A stretch of 64,000 nucleotides of DNA from NCBI GenBank assembly GCA_019420905.1, contig JAHZGH010000001.1:1-64000 (forward strand), given 5' to 3'. A program made the position numbers and the translations under genes. Positions within the stretch are counted from its first letter, which is position 1; every line of letters begins with the position of its first letter. A model generated the notes under the pieces. It was not told the origin of the DNA. It saw nothing but the letters and a program-made list of their open reading frames with translations, and did not search any database. Below, one piece after another: positions 45,038 through 54,200 of this stretch. This DNA comes from Succinivibrionaceae bacterium (GTDB lineage Bacteria; Pseudomonadota; Gammaproteobacteria; Enterobacterales; Succinivibrionaceae).

Positions 45038-46435
45038 ATGCTAAATAGCTGTAAATTTAGAATTTATCAAGGTCCGCAGAATGGAGCGCAGTTTGAGCTT
45101 TCTGAGGGAGAATATATCTTAGGCAGCGGTGACGAAGCTGATTTAATCTTCAGTGATGAGAAAATGGCACCAATGCATGCATCTCTTAGTATTGACAAAA
45201 ACTGTAATGTGACTATTACTCCAAAAGATGGCGAGTGTTATTTTAATGATGAGTTAATAAAGGAGCCAACATCATTAACAAGCGGAATCTTCTGTAAATT
45301 AGGCTCGACTATTTTAGCTGTAAAAGGAGACGGTAAGTGGCCTGACTATGATGCTTATATGGAGCAAAAATTGCAGGCATTTGAAGCTAGTTTAAAACAT
45401 AGAGAAGAGATAAATGATGAAATTCCGGCCGAAGGAAAAAACGAAGTTGTTGGAAATGACAATATATCTTATGAGCGGAAATCATTTTTAATCTCTAAGA
45501 GTTTGAGTTTATTTTTAGCTTTATTGTTAATACTGCTGTTGTTAGCTTTAATTGCAGGTCCAGGATTTTTTAGGGAAAATCCTCAAGATGCTGATTTTTC
45601 TGCAGTTCAGAAAGTTTTAGAAGCTGGTGATTATGACATTGATCTTAAGGCAGAGCAAGGAGCTTTGGCTTTATATGGATCCGTGCCTTCTCAGGAACGT
45701 TTAACTGAGCTTTTAAATTCTTTGCCGGAGATAACCTCATCTTTAGTCATGCATCTAGAGATTAGAGATGCTTATCTTTTAGGTATTGAGCGTACTTTAA
45801 AAATCATGGGTTTTGATGCGCATTTGAGCTATAAAGATAATCGTTCTTTAGAGGTAAGCGCCTATATGAAGGATCCTTATGTTGAAGCCCGAGTCTTAAC
45901 CGCTTTAGCAAATCAGTATCATCATGATTTTAAGAGTCATATTGCATATGCAGAGCAAATTGAACCTTTGCTGAATAAAAAATTACAGCAGGAGTCTTTA
46001 GATTTTTTAAAATTTAATTTTACGGAGGGTGCGATTTTTTATAATGGAGATTTGACTCTGCAGGAAAGAGTGCGTTTAGCTTCGATAAAAAAAGATTTAA
46101 GCGAAAGCTTAAATATACCGCTTGAATTTTATAGTACTAAAGAAATTGCCAAAGCTGCGATTGAAACAATTTCAGCTGATCTTAAGGAAGCAAATACAGA
46201 AACAGTCTTATCTCCAGCGGAAATTCCTGAAAAAACTAATTCTGATAAAGAGCCTCTAGCTATTGATGACATTATGGGAGTCACTGTAGAGCCGTTGCGC
46301 TTTATAACCTTACGTAATGGTCATAAATATTTTGAGGGAGGATTATTACCTTCAGGCTATACCATAAGTAAAATTGATATTCATAAAATTGAGGTTAAGA
46401 AAGGAGATGATGTCCGTGAAGTCAGACTTAGATAA
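45038..46435 (+). CDS. sctD: Type III secretion inner-ring protein SctD
   Basis: Outer of the two inner-membrane rings, 465 residues. An N-terminal FHA-like cytosolic domain (about 1-100; LSEGEYILGSGDEADLIFSD) is followed by a single membrane helix near 154-175 (Leu-rich, LFLALLLILLLLALIAG). Periplasmic ring-building domains come after it (about 190-400), with BON-like repeats (LALYGSVPSQERLTELL). It overlaps the next gene's start region, and its position after sctC is the standard Ysc order. Confidence 0.9.
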   Translation: MLNSCKFRIYQGPQNGAQFELSEGEYILGSGDEADLIFSDEKMAPMHASLSIDKNCNVTITPKDGECYFNDELIKEPTSLTSGIFCKLGSTILAVKGDGKWPDYDAYMEQKLQAFEASLKHREEINDEIPAEGKNEVVGNDNISYERKSFLISKSLSLFLALLLILLLLALIAGPGFFRENPQDADFSAVQKVLEAGDYDIDLKAEQGALALYGSVPSQERLTELLNSLPEITSSLVMHLEIRDAYLLGIERTLKIMGFDAHLSYKDNRSLEVSAYMKDPYVEARVLTALANQYHHDFKSHIAYAEQIEPLLNKKLQQESLDFLKFNFTEGAIFYNGDLTLQERVRLASIKKDLSESLNIPLEFYSTKEIAKAAIETISADLKEANTETVLSPAEIPEKTNSDKEPLAIDDIMGVTVEPLRFITLRNGHKYFEGGLLPSGYTISKIDIHKIEVKKGDDVREVRLR

Positions 46436-46631
46436 TGTTGATATATATGAAGCTTTCAATAAACATGACAGCTATAGTTTAAAGCTTTTAAATGAAAACT
46501 TTTTTAATTGTGCTCAAACAGTTAAGCATACGCTTGATAACGGTGTAACTCCAGATGAGTTTAAGCAATTCAATGCATTATATGAGGCTTTGATGGCCGC
46601 TTCTGATGTTTGTGTTCAGGCTTGTGCTTAA
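46416..46631 (+). CDS. yscE: YscE-like needle co-chaperone
   Basis: 71 residues from the GTG at 46416, which has AAGGAG at an ideal 9-base distance; two ATGs at 46407 and 46410 are too close to that site. Yersinia YscE has 66 residues, forms a helical hairpin and with YscG keeps the needle subunit soluble. The same two-helix pattern is visible (YSLKLLNENFFNCAQTVKHT, turn with NGVTPDE, then FKQFNALYEALMAASDV). The slot between sctD and the needle gene is that of yscE. Confidence 0.75.
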   Translation: MKSDLDNVDIYEAFNKHDSYSLKLLNENFFNCAQTVKHTLDNGVTPDEFKQFNALYEALMAASDVCVQACA

Positions 46632-46643
46632 AGGAGATTTTTT

Positions 46644-46886
46644 ATGGACATTTCAGGAAGTACATTTGCTAATACCATCAGCCATACCTTAGATAATTTA
46701 AGCAATGTTAATAAGGATATTCAGGCTAAGATGAATGAGATTTCAACTCTAGATAGTTCTGATCAGCAACAGGCTATGATAGAGGTTAATTTTATGATCG
46801 GTCAATATAACGCGATGATAGAACTAACATCTTCGTTGACTAAAAATCTTACAGATTCAATTAAGAGTATTGCACAAAAAGTATAA
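46644..46886 (+). CDS. sctF: Type III secretion needle subunit SctF
   Basis: 80-residue helical-hairpin protein of needle-subunit size (YscF 87, PrgI 80). Helix 1 spans about 8-38 and helix 2 about 45-78, with a DSSDQQQ turn and a C-terminal IKSIAQKV end similar to needle proteins. The turn-proximal LxxL and the central MIGQYNAMIEL pattern recall the YscF region around its conserved Asn/Trp. A strong ribosome site AAAGGAG precedes it. Flanked by its predicted chaperones yscE and yscG. Confidence 0.85.
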   Translation: MDISGSTFANTISHTLDNLSNVNKDIQAKMNEISTLDSSDQQQAMIEVNFMIGQYNAMIELTSSLTKNLTDSIKSIAQKV

Positions 46887-46895
46887 GGACAGCAT

Positions 46896-47261
46896 ATGGC
46901 TGAGCTTATTGAAAAAACAGATCTAAGCCGTTTAATTGAAACAGGCTTTGTAGCTTGTATGCATGGTAAAATTCTGCAGGCAAGACGTATTTTTGAAAAT
47001 GTTTTAGAGTTTAAAGACAATTTGATCCCGGCAAAAATTGGTTTGGCTTTTACATATCTTGTTGTTGATGACTTTTTAAAAGGAGATGAGCTTTTAGGAG
47101 AATGTCCTCAGGATGATGATGATGTTAAAGCAATGCAAGTATTCTCATTAGTGTTGCAACGACAAGCTGATAGAGCAAATGCTCGTTATGATACTATTGT
47201 TGATAAACAGTGTCCAAGTGCAATTTTAGCTAAAAATTGTCTGTCATTAGCGGAGCGCTAA
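46896..47261 (+). CDS. yscG: YscG-like TPR needle chaperone
   Basis: 121 residues (YscG 115), all helical with TPR-like pairs (IETGFVACMHGKILQARRIF, then IPAKIGLAFTYLVVDDF). In Yersinia YscG holds the C-terminal helix of YscF in a cradle with YscE. It lies 9 bases after sctF. The gene behind it is sctJ; the yscH and yscI genes that stand here in Yersinia are absent. Confidence 0.8.
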   Translation: MAELIEKTDLSRLIETGFVACMHGKILQARRIFENVLEFKDNLIPAKIGLAFTYLVVDDFLKGDELLGECPQDDDDVKAMQVFSLVLQRQADRANARYDTIVDKQCPSAILAKNCLSLAER

Positions 47262-47263
47262 AA

Positions 47264-48016
47264 TTGATAAAAGCTAAAAAGATTTTGGCCGTATTTACTA
47301 TGGCAGCTGCATTTTTATTAAGCGGTTGCCAGGAGACTTTATATGAGGGTATTTCTGAAGCTGATGCCAATGAAATGCTTTCGACTTTATTAAAGCGCAA
47401 TATTGATGCCAAGAAAATTTCCAGCGGTAAAGGCTTATTTGCAATTTCTGTCGATGAAAGCGATATGGTCAGGGCTTTGGATATCATAAGGGAAAATAGT
47501 TTACCAAGGACAAGTTATCAATCCTTGGGAAGTATTTTTTCAGGACAATCAATGATCTCGTCCCAGCTTGAGGAGCAAGCTCGTTTTGCCTTTGGGCTAT
47601 CTCAGGAATTGTCGGCAACTTTTTCTAAAATTGATGGAGTTTTAGATGCTCGCGTACATGTTACATTAGTACAGCACGAGCAATCTTCAGGCCTTACCAC
47701 ACCTCCTAGTGCAGCAGTCTTTTTAAGACATACTCCTTCATCTCCAGTTATCAATATGACGGGAGATATTAAGGAAACAGCTGCGCGTGCTGTTCCGGGA
47801 CTTACAGCAGATAGAGTCAGTGTGATGCTTGAGAGTTTTTCAGAAAAGATTATTCCTCCTGCAAGAAAGATTATTCCTTGGTATTTGTCAAATAGTGCTT
47901 ATATTGCCTATGGCATTATAGGAACTTTATTAGCAGTAGCTTTAGGATTTCTATTTTTATATAAACGTAAGATTGTTTATATCGCAACGCCAAAGTCTAA
48001 TGAGGATAAGTCATAG
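47264..48016 (+). CDS. sctJ: Type III secretion inner-ring lipoprotein SctJ
   Basis: Inner-membrane ring lipoprotein (YscJ/PrgK/MxiJ), 250 residues. I choose a TTG start at 47264 with GGAG 8 bases upstream, because it gives a clean lipoprotein signal: a basic start (KAKK), a hydrophobic core, then lipobox LSGC at about residue 22. The TTG at 47237 would only add residues from within yscG. The ring-building domain carries DANEMLSTLLKRNIDA and the VHVTL-type strand RVHVTLVQHEQSS. A C-terminal membrane helix lies near 213-235. Maturation needs Lgt, which is coded at 31547. Confidence 0.94.
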   Translation: MIKAKKILAVFTMAAAFLLSGCQETLYEGISEADANEMLSTLLKRNIDAKKISSGKGLFAISVDESDMVRALDIIRENSLPRTSYQSLGSIFSGQSMISSQLEEQARFAFGLSQELSATFSKIDGVLDARVHVTLVQHEQSSGLTTPPSAAVFLRHTPSSPVINMTGDIKETAARAVPGLTADRVSVMLESFSEKIIPPARKIIPWYLSNSAYIAYGIIGTLLAVALGFLFLYKRKIVYIATPKSNEDKS

Positions 48017-48018
48017 GA

Positions 48019-48639
48019 ATGAACAAGGTCTTTGCCTCTGAGCTTTTAACTACTAAGGTTCCGCTTTTTCTGCGTATTTTAAGATTTAACGGCTTAGATA
48101 TGCCCCCAGCTGAAGCTTTAGTCTATAAAGGTTCATCTTTAGAGGCTGTAGCCTTTAGACCTGAGGTACTAAGACGAATCAAGCGTTCAGGACCATTCTT
48201 CTTTGATTTTAATAGTATAGAAGATCGCTTTTGTCTTCTTACAGAATCAGAGCTAACAGAGTTACGTTTATTTATAGGTGCTGTAATTTGTTCTGATATG
48301 ATTTTAAAGGCTGTTAAAGCTAAAGAGGTTTTAGAGATTAAAAATCTTTTAGGCGAGAAAATTTATAAATTTGCCGTAGGGCGCGGACAATTTTATATGA
48401 GCCTTAAATGTAAAAATCTTTTTATTAAAAATTCAACTTTTGAAGCAGCTGAAATTTTAAATTGTGCAGACAGAGGCTTAGGGTGTATTGCCAAAAGAGT
48501 AGCTGTTCCTTTAAAAAATAATCTTTCTGAAATTGAAGCTTACGATATTGAAGAAGCTCAATATGTCAATTTTATGCGTACTGTATTGAAAATTATGAAA
48601 AAAGAGATGGAATCGTTATGTCTGGAACTTTCATTTTGA
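48019..48639 (+). CDS. sctK: Type III secretion sorting-platform protein SctK
   Basis: 206 residues, the size of YscK, the adaptor linking the inner ring to the cytosolic SctQ pods. Sequence conservation in this family is low; the call rests mainly on its place directly between sctJ and sctL, plus a mixed helical make-up and a Phe/Tyr-rich centre (FRPEVLRRIKRSGPFFFDFN). It begins 2 bases after sctJ and overlaps sctL by 22 bases. Confidence 0.75.
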   Translation: MNKVFASELLTTKVPLFLRILRFNGLDMPPAEALVYKGSSLEAVAFRPEVLRRIKRSGPFFFDFNSIEDRFCLLTESELTELRLFIGAVICSDMILKAVKAKEVLEIKNLLGEKIYKFAVGRGQFYMSLKCKNLFIKNSTFEAAEILNCADRGLGCIAKRVAVPLKNNLSEIEAYDIEEAQYVNFMRTVLKIMKKEMESLCLELSF

Positions 48640-49241
48640 AAAATACTTGGCAACCTAAGGCAGGAACGCGTATTGTAAAGGCTAGTGATTATGTAAGTCT
48701 GTGTAAGGCAAACGATCTTTTAGGCGTGGTAAAACAAAATTTAAAAGAAGCCCAAGTTAAGTCAGAGCAGATTTATAAGGAAAGTTACGCTAAGGGAATG
48801 GCTGAGGGCCGTGAAGAAGGTAAAAGCGAATATATAGAAAAAATCATGGATATGGTCCTAAGCTCAGTTGAGTCTATTGAAGCTTTAGAATCTCAGTTAG
48901 TAGAAGTTGTTTATAATGCGGTATCTAAGATCATAGGAGATCTTGATGATAAGGAACGCATTGTTAGAATAGTTCATCAAGCGCTAAACTCAGTACGAGG
49001 TTCAAAATCACTTACTATGAGGGTATGTGTTGATGATGAAAAAGTGTTACGGTCGGAACTTTCAGGTTTTATTTTAAATTCTGAAAGATCTAAAGGATAT
49101 ATCAATTTAGTTGCCGATCCTAATTTAAAATCGGGCGATTGCATTTTAGAGACAGAGCAAGGCGTAGTGGATGCAAGCTTGAATTCTCAGCTTAAAATTC
49201 TAAATAAAGTTTTAAATGAGCACATTTTAAGGAAGAACTAG
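48618..49241 (+). CDS. sctL: Type III secretion ATPase stator SctL
   Basis: 207 residues, YscL/FliH family, peripheral stalk that holds the SctN ATPase. The central GMAEGREEGKSEYIEKIMDM is the glycine-spaced helix (GxxxG-like) typical of FliH/YscL, followed by a V/F-type ATPase E-like C-terminal domain (about 90-207). The start overlaps the sctK end, and the sctN GTG start comes one base after its stop. Confidence 0.88.
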   Translation: MSGTFILKNTWQPKAGTRIVKASDYVSLCKANDLLGVVKQNLKEAQVKSEQIYKESYAKGMAEGREEGKSEYIEKIMDMVLSSVESIEALESQLVEVVYNAVSKIIGDLDDKERIVRIVHQALNSVRGSKSLTMRVCVDDEKVLRSELSGFILNSERSKGYINLVADPNLKSGDCILETEQGVVDASLNSQLKILNKVLNEHILRKN

Positions 49242-49242
49242 C

Positions 49243-50559
49243 GTGGCTCTTGAATATATAGGTCAGCTTTTAGATGATGCAGTAAGAACAGCTTCAACTA
49301 TTGAAATTCGTGGCAGGGTAGAGGAAGTTGTTGGCACTATTATTCATGCTGTAGTCCCAGAAGTGAAAATTGGCGAACTTTGTATATTAAGAAATCCTGG
49401 GGAAAATTGTTTTTTACGTGCAGAAGTCGTAGGCTTTTCTAAAAACACTGCTTTATTGACTCCTTTAGGCGATTTAGAAGGAATTTCATTTCACACAGAG
49501 GTAATTCCCACCGGTTCAGTTCTGTCTGTACCTGTAGGTGAGGAATTATTAGGAAGAGTGATTAATGGTGTTGGTGACATTGCTGATGGTAAGGGACCTT
49601 TAAATACTCATAAATTTTATCCAGTCTATGCTGATCCTCCGGCAGCTATGGAGCGTAAATTGATTTCAAAGCCTATAAGTTTAGGCTTAAGAGTTTTAGA
49701 TGGTGTTTTAACCTGTGGTGAAGGACAGCGCTTGGGTATTTTTGCTGCCGCAGGAGGAGGTAAATCTACATTATTGTCGTCGATTATTAAGGGCTGTTCA
49801 GCCGAAATATGCGTGTTAGCACTGATTGGTGAGCGCGGACGCGAAGTGCGCGAATTTATCGAGCGAGATTTAGGCCCAGAAGGCATGAAAAAAACGGTTT
49901 TAGTGATTTCAACTTCTGATAGATCTTCAATGGAGCGCTTAAAAGCTGCATATACTGCGACGGCTGTAGCAGAATATTTTCGAGATCAGGGCAAAAGCGT
50001 ATTATTGATGATGGATTCTGTTACCAGATTTGGACGAGCCCAGCGTGAAATAGGATTAGCAGCAGGGGAACCGCCGACTCGCAGGGGTTTTCCTCCTTCT
50101 GTTTTTTCAACTTTGCCTAAGCTTATGGAGCGAGCTGGCAACTCTGATAAAGGATCGATCACAGCTTTATACACTGTTTTAGTTGAAGGCGATGATATGA
50201 CTGAGCCTATTGCCGATGAAACGCGATCCATTTTAGATGGCCATATTATTCTGTCAAGAAAATTAGCTGCGCAGAATCATTATCCTGCGGTTGATGTTTT
50301 GTCTTCAGTAAGTCGTGTTATGAATAGTATTGTTACTAAAGAGCATAAAGAAGCGGCAGCAAAACTGCGTAAGATTTTAGCTAAATACGCTGAAATTGAG
50401 CTTTTAGTACAAATAGGTGAATATAAAAAAGGCTCTGATGCTGAAGCAGATTTTGCGTTGTCAAAAATCGATGCCGTAAATGCTTTTTTAAAACAAGGCT
50501 TAGAGGAAAAATCAAGCTTTGATGAAACTGTAAAGCGCCTTATTGAAGCAGTATCTTAA
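49243..50559 (+). CDS. sctN: Type III secretion ATPase SctN
   Basis: Hexameric ATPase (YscN/InvC/FliI family) that strips chaperones and unfolds substrates; 438 residues, usual length. The Walker A loop is GIFAAAGGGKST near 164-175, followed by ALIGERGREVREFIERDLG near 190 and Walker B VLLMMDSVTRFGRAQREIGL near 248-267. The C-terminal LSRKLAAQNHYPAVDVLSSV is strongly conserved. It begins with GTG directly after sctL and ends the block at a strong terminator; sctO and sctP, which follow it in Yersinia, are not here. Confidence 0.97.
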   Translation: MALEYIGQLLDDAVRTASTIEIRGRVEEVVGTIIHAVVPEVKIGELCILRNPGENCFLRAEVVGFSKNTALLTPLGDLEGISFHTEVIPTGSVLSVPVGEELLGRVINGVGDIADGKGPLNTHKFYPVYADPPAAMERKLISKPISLGLRVLDGVLTCGEGQRLGIFAAAGGGKSTLLSSIIKGCSAEICVLALIGERGREVREFIERDLGPEGMKKTVLVISTSDRSSMERLKAAYTATAVAEYFRDQGKSVLLMMDSVTRFGRAQREIGLAAGEPPTRRGFPPSVFSTLPKLMERAGNSDKGSITALYTVLVEGDDMTEPIADETRSILDGHIILSRKLAAQNHYPAVDVLSSVSRVMNSIVTKEHKEAAAKLRKILAKYAEIELLVQIGEYKKGSDAEADFALSKIDAVNAFLKQGLEEKSSFDETVKRLIEAVS

Positions 50560-50567
50560 AAAATGAG

Positions 50568-50609
50568 TTGAGATTCTTTAATTTATAAAAGAATCTCAAT
50601 ACTTTTTTA
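50568..50609 (+). terminator. Terminator of the sctC-sctN block
   Basis: A 12-bp perfect stem (TTGAGATTCTTT / AAAGAATCTCAA, 8-base loop) at 50568-50599 is followed by TACTTTTTT, right after the sctN stop codon. Confidence 0.9.
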
Positions 50610-50725
50610 TAAAAAGCATTAAAAAGAAATCCCTCACTTTATTTTTTTTCTATAATTTTTCTACTACTTTATATTAAAAATATCGCTTATAATAAAAACG
50701 TATCGTAAATTTTAAGGTTTTAATT

Positions 50726-51208
50726 ATGTTAGATATAGACAATTTAAATTTAAAAATAAAAGATACGCATCTTTCTTTGCTTGATAAAGAGGGATTTAGC
50801 TGCACTATTGTGGATAATAGTCCTTTTTATCTTTATGCTTTAAAAGACGGATTATTAATGTATTATCTAGTTCAAAGCTTAAATGACAGTGATATGCATA
50901 ATTCTGAACTTTTGGTAAAAATACTTTCTTTAAATGCTCCTTCAAATAAATATCCAAATTTAAGGCTAGGTCTTGATCATAAACAAAAAATTTTATGGAT
51001 TTCGGCATTTAAGCGTGAGTCTGAGCTTGCAGCTGATAGTTTTTCAAATATTTACCGTGATTTTATAGAAAATGCAGTGGCTTTAAAAAATGAGCTGGCT
51101 TTTATTTTAACAAATAGCTCTCAAGATAAATCTGCTGCGGATAATCAGGAAATTTTGAGTGATGAAGATCTTTTAGCAAGCTTTAAGGGAAATTTGCTTT
51201 CTATTTAA
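50726..51208 (+). CDS. CesT-like chaperone of the giant effector
   Basis: 160-residue acidic protein, probably a class I chaperone. It has an N-terminal helix, then strands (GFSCTIVDNSPFYLYALKDG, then LLMYYLVQSL), a strand region near 72-95 (LRLGLDHKQKILWISAF) and a C-terminal helix (SNIYRDFIENAVALKNELAF), followed by an acidic Ser/Asp-rich tail. It has its own upstream TATAAT-like box (near 50689) and lies 14 bases before the giant ORF, the usual chaperone-cargo arrangement in type III systems. No detailed match to a named family is claimed. Confidence 0.7.
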   Translation: MLDIDNLNLKIKDTHLSLLDKEGFSCTIVDNSPFYLYALKDGLLMYYLVQSLNDSDMHNSELLVKILSLNAPSNKYPNLRLGLDHKQKILWISAFKRESELAADSFSNIYRDFIENAVALKNELAFILTNSSQDKSAADNQEILSDEDLLASFKGNLLSI

Positions 51209-51222
51209 TCTAAGGAATACTT

Positions 51223-54200
51223 ATGTCAGATACTATTCACAGTGTAAATACTGCTGCAGCATTGAATACGCTTACAAGTGTAGAAAAAACTCCTAGCCTA
51301 AATGACATAAATATTGGTAAAAGTGTCGCCGCCAATATAGAAGATACAAATACAAGTGCGGGATTAAATAGACAGATCTTTGCGGCTAAGCCGCAAAGCG
51401 GCAGTTTAGGAGTTTTTTCGGCTAGCATTACAGCTTCATCTGCAGTAAAAGAAGCAGTTAATGAAATATCTAAAAATAGAGATTCTTTAGGGGAACTTAA
51501 GCGATTGTATGCTAAGTTTTCAGATGCTGCAGACCGTGCTTTTATTGATATGGCAGTACAAGCTCATATTGCTATAGACTGCGGCGACATGAGCTTAGAG
51601 AATTCAGAAAAGACAGAGATTTTTCAAAGATTGGCAGTTTTTTTATGGGATATAACTAAAAGCGAAGATTTAAAGGATCTTGCTGATTTACAAAAGGAAC
51701 TTGTATCTTTAGTAAAAGAAGCTGCTTCAATAAAGAATAATGAAAGCATATCTTTATTGACTAATCACTCTAAGCTGAATGAAATTTTTTTATTTTTAGA
51801 TGAGGCTATTGCCAATAAAGCAACTTTGCTTGCGGTTTATGAGCGTAATAAAACTATTGAAGCACAGCCTATAGAAACTATAAATCCTGATAATTTTGCT
51901 AATTTTAAAGATATTCAAAAACAGGGAAATTTTAATGGGGCAGCCTTAGGTGCTCTTGAATTAAAATTTAGGGCTTTAGAAGAATCTTTTTATAATAAAG
52001 TTCGCTCTCAAGAGAGTTTTATCTCTCATATGCAAAGAAAGATCTCTTCTTTTGATAAAGAACGAGATGACATTTCTATTTTAAAAAAACAATGTTCTGA
52101 AAATACCGGACTATTATCACAGTTACAGTCATTATCAGATGCTAATAAAGCAGAATTGCTTACAAAGATAGATTATATTTGCAATGATAAGCATCTTTCC
52201 AATACAGAGAAGTTTAATAATTTGATGGCGTTGAGCTCATCTATCGATAGATTAGTATTAAATGACGATGCTGTTGTTATAAAGAATACGATTGTTTCAA
52301 AACTTCAGACGCTGTATGCGATTTCTTCCGATGCTTTAGCTGTGGCCAATGATAAATTAGGCTTTGGGCAAACTTTAAAATTTATCGATATTATTTCTCG
52401 CAGTGGCGATACAGATATAGGCTTTGGCCCTATATCTCAAGATAAAACTTTTTTGGAATCGCTATGTACAGCTATTTTACAAAATGATCCTAAAGATAGT
52501 TTATATCTGTTTCAGATTATTTCTAATTCAGACTCTAAAGGTAATATTTCTGAAAATCTTTCAAAAGTAAAAGCATTAGCATCTGCTTTAGCAGTAAATA
52601 ATATTAAAGGCGCTTTAGAGCTTAGTTATATTTTAGATACTTTATCTTTAGTAGATTTAAAAGCTTATACAGAATTTAAAATTGATAAATTAGATAGTGA
52701 TTCATTATTAAGATTAGCTTCAGATTTTGAAAATAGTTCGGATAAGAGTTTTAATAATATTTCTCCAACTTTTGCAAATTGCGCTTTTCAGCTTTTTAAG
52801 CTTGAGCAAAATATTAAAGCTGATCTAAATATGGACAGTTCGCCTGTTTTTATGAGCAAGGTGCAAGAAATAAATCCTAAGCTTTATGATTACATTAAAA
52901 AGCATAGTTCCGGCTTGCCTAAAAACATAAATACAGGAACTATAGCGGCTTTTAGATTTAATCAGGCTTTATTAGCCCGTGAGGCCAATCGGCAGACTCT
53001 ATTATCTCTTGATCCTGATTATGTAGCCTACACCAATGAAAAAAGAATTTTGCGCATGATGGAATCTTATTTGAGCTTAAATTCTCAAAGTCAATCTATT
53101 ACGGCTCAGAGCTTAATGGAAACTATTGCTAAGCTCTCTCAAAATGAGATTGATTCATTAGAGGTGCCAAAATACAGTCAAGAACAAATAAAGCAATATG
53201 TCGTTCATAATTTTGAAAATTTTGCAGCAGCTTTAAATCAAGGCAGTCATTTAGATTATTTGCTTCATTTATCTGATAAAAGTATTCCTGAGACTGAAAA
53301 AGCTCAAGTAACTCTTGATAGATTAGCTGAACTTGATGCTTTAGGTGAGACAGTGTCCTATCAGCTTTTAGCTATAGCGCAAAACACTTTATTCTCTGTT
53401 AAGGATATGTCTGCATCTATGTTATCTGATTTAGGTCTTGATCCGCAAAAGCTGTCTCTTGAAGATATTGCAGATGCTATTTTTAATCTTGCAGCAAAGC
53501 CATTATCAGATATGGAGATCCGCGCTTTAGCTACAAGCTATATTGAAATTTCTCAACTTGATAAGGGTCTTGGACGGAAGAATGCTATAAATAATCTCAA
53601 GACTGCTCTTCAAGATAAATTGGATCAGTTATCTCCAGCAGAAAGAGCTGGATATGGAAAAATTAATGAGCTAGATCTAATTTTAGACTCTAGTAACACC
53701 AAATTTTCTCGTACTTTTATTAGTTCAAATTTAATATCATCTGCTCTAAAGGAGCAGGATCTGTCTTTTATTTTGAATCCTAGAGATAAAGAAGCCTTAA
53801 AGGGATATCTTGATGTTTTAAATAAAAAAGTACCTAATAAGGCTGAGCAGAAGCTTAAGCATGAAGCTGATGTACGTGTAGCAAGAGAGGGAATTTTGTC
53901 ATTAGTTGATAGAATTCCTGATTCTAAAATTAATTTATTTGTTATAACGCAACTTATAAATAATATTTCTGCAGTAAGCGCCAAAACTGATGATTATTTA
54001 AAGCTTGCTGATTTGGGTTTTAATTATAAAGATTTTAATGAGCTTTTAAGCCGCTTTAAAAAAGCAGGTAGCGAAGATAGAGAGCAAATTATCAAGCAAA
54101 TCAGCGGAATGTTTAATGAGGGCATTTTAGATCGCGTTAAATTCCAGTTAGCTATAAAAGAGCACAGTCAAAAGGAACGCTTACAGAATTCTTCTGCTGT

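Noticed and set aside
47237..47263. Upstream TTG start of sctJ
   Set aside because: It lies inside yscG and lengthens the basic end of the lipoprotein signal; the TTG at 47264 has a GGAG at the right distance and gives a normal signal peptide.
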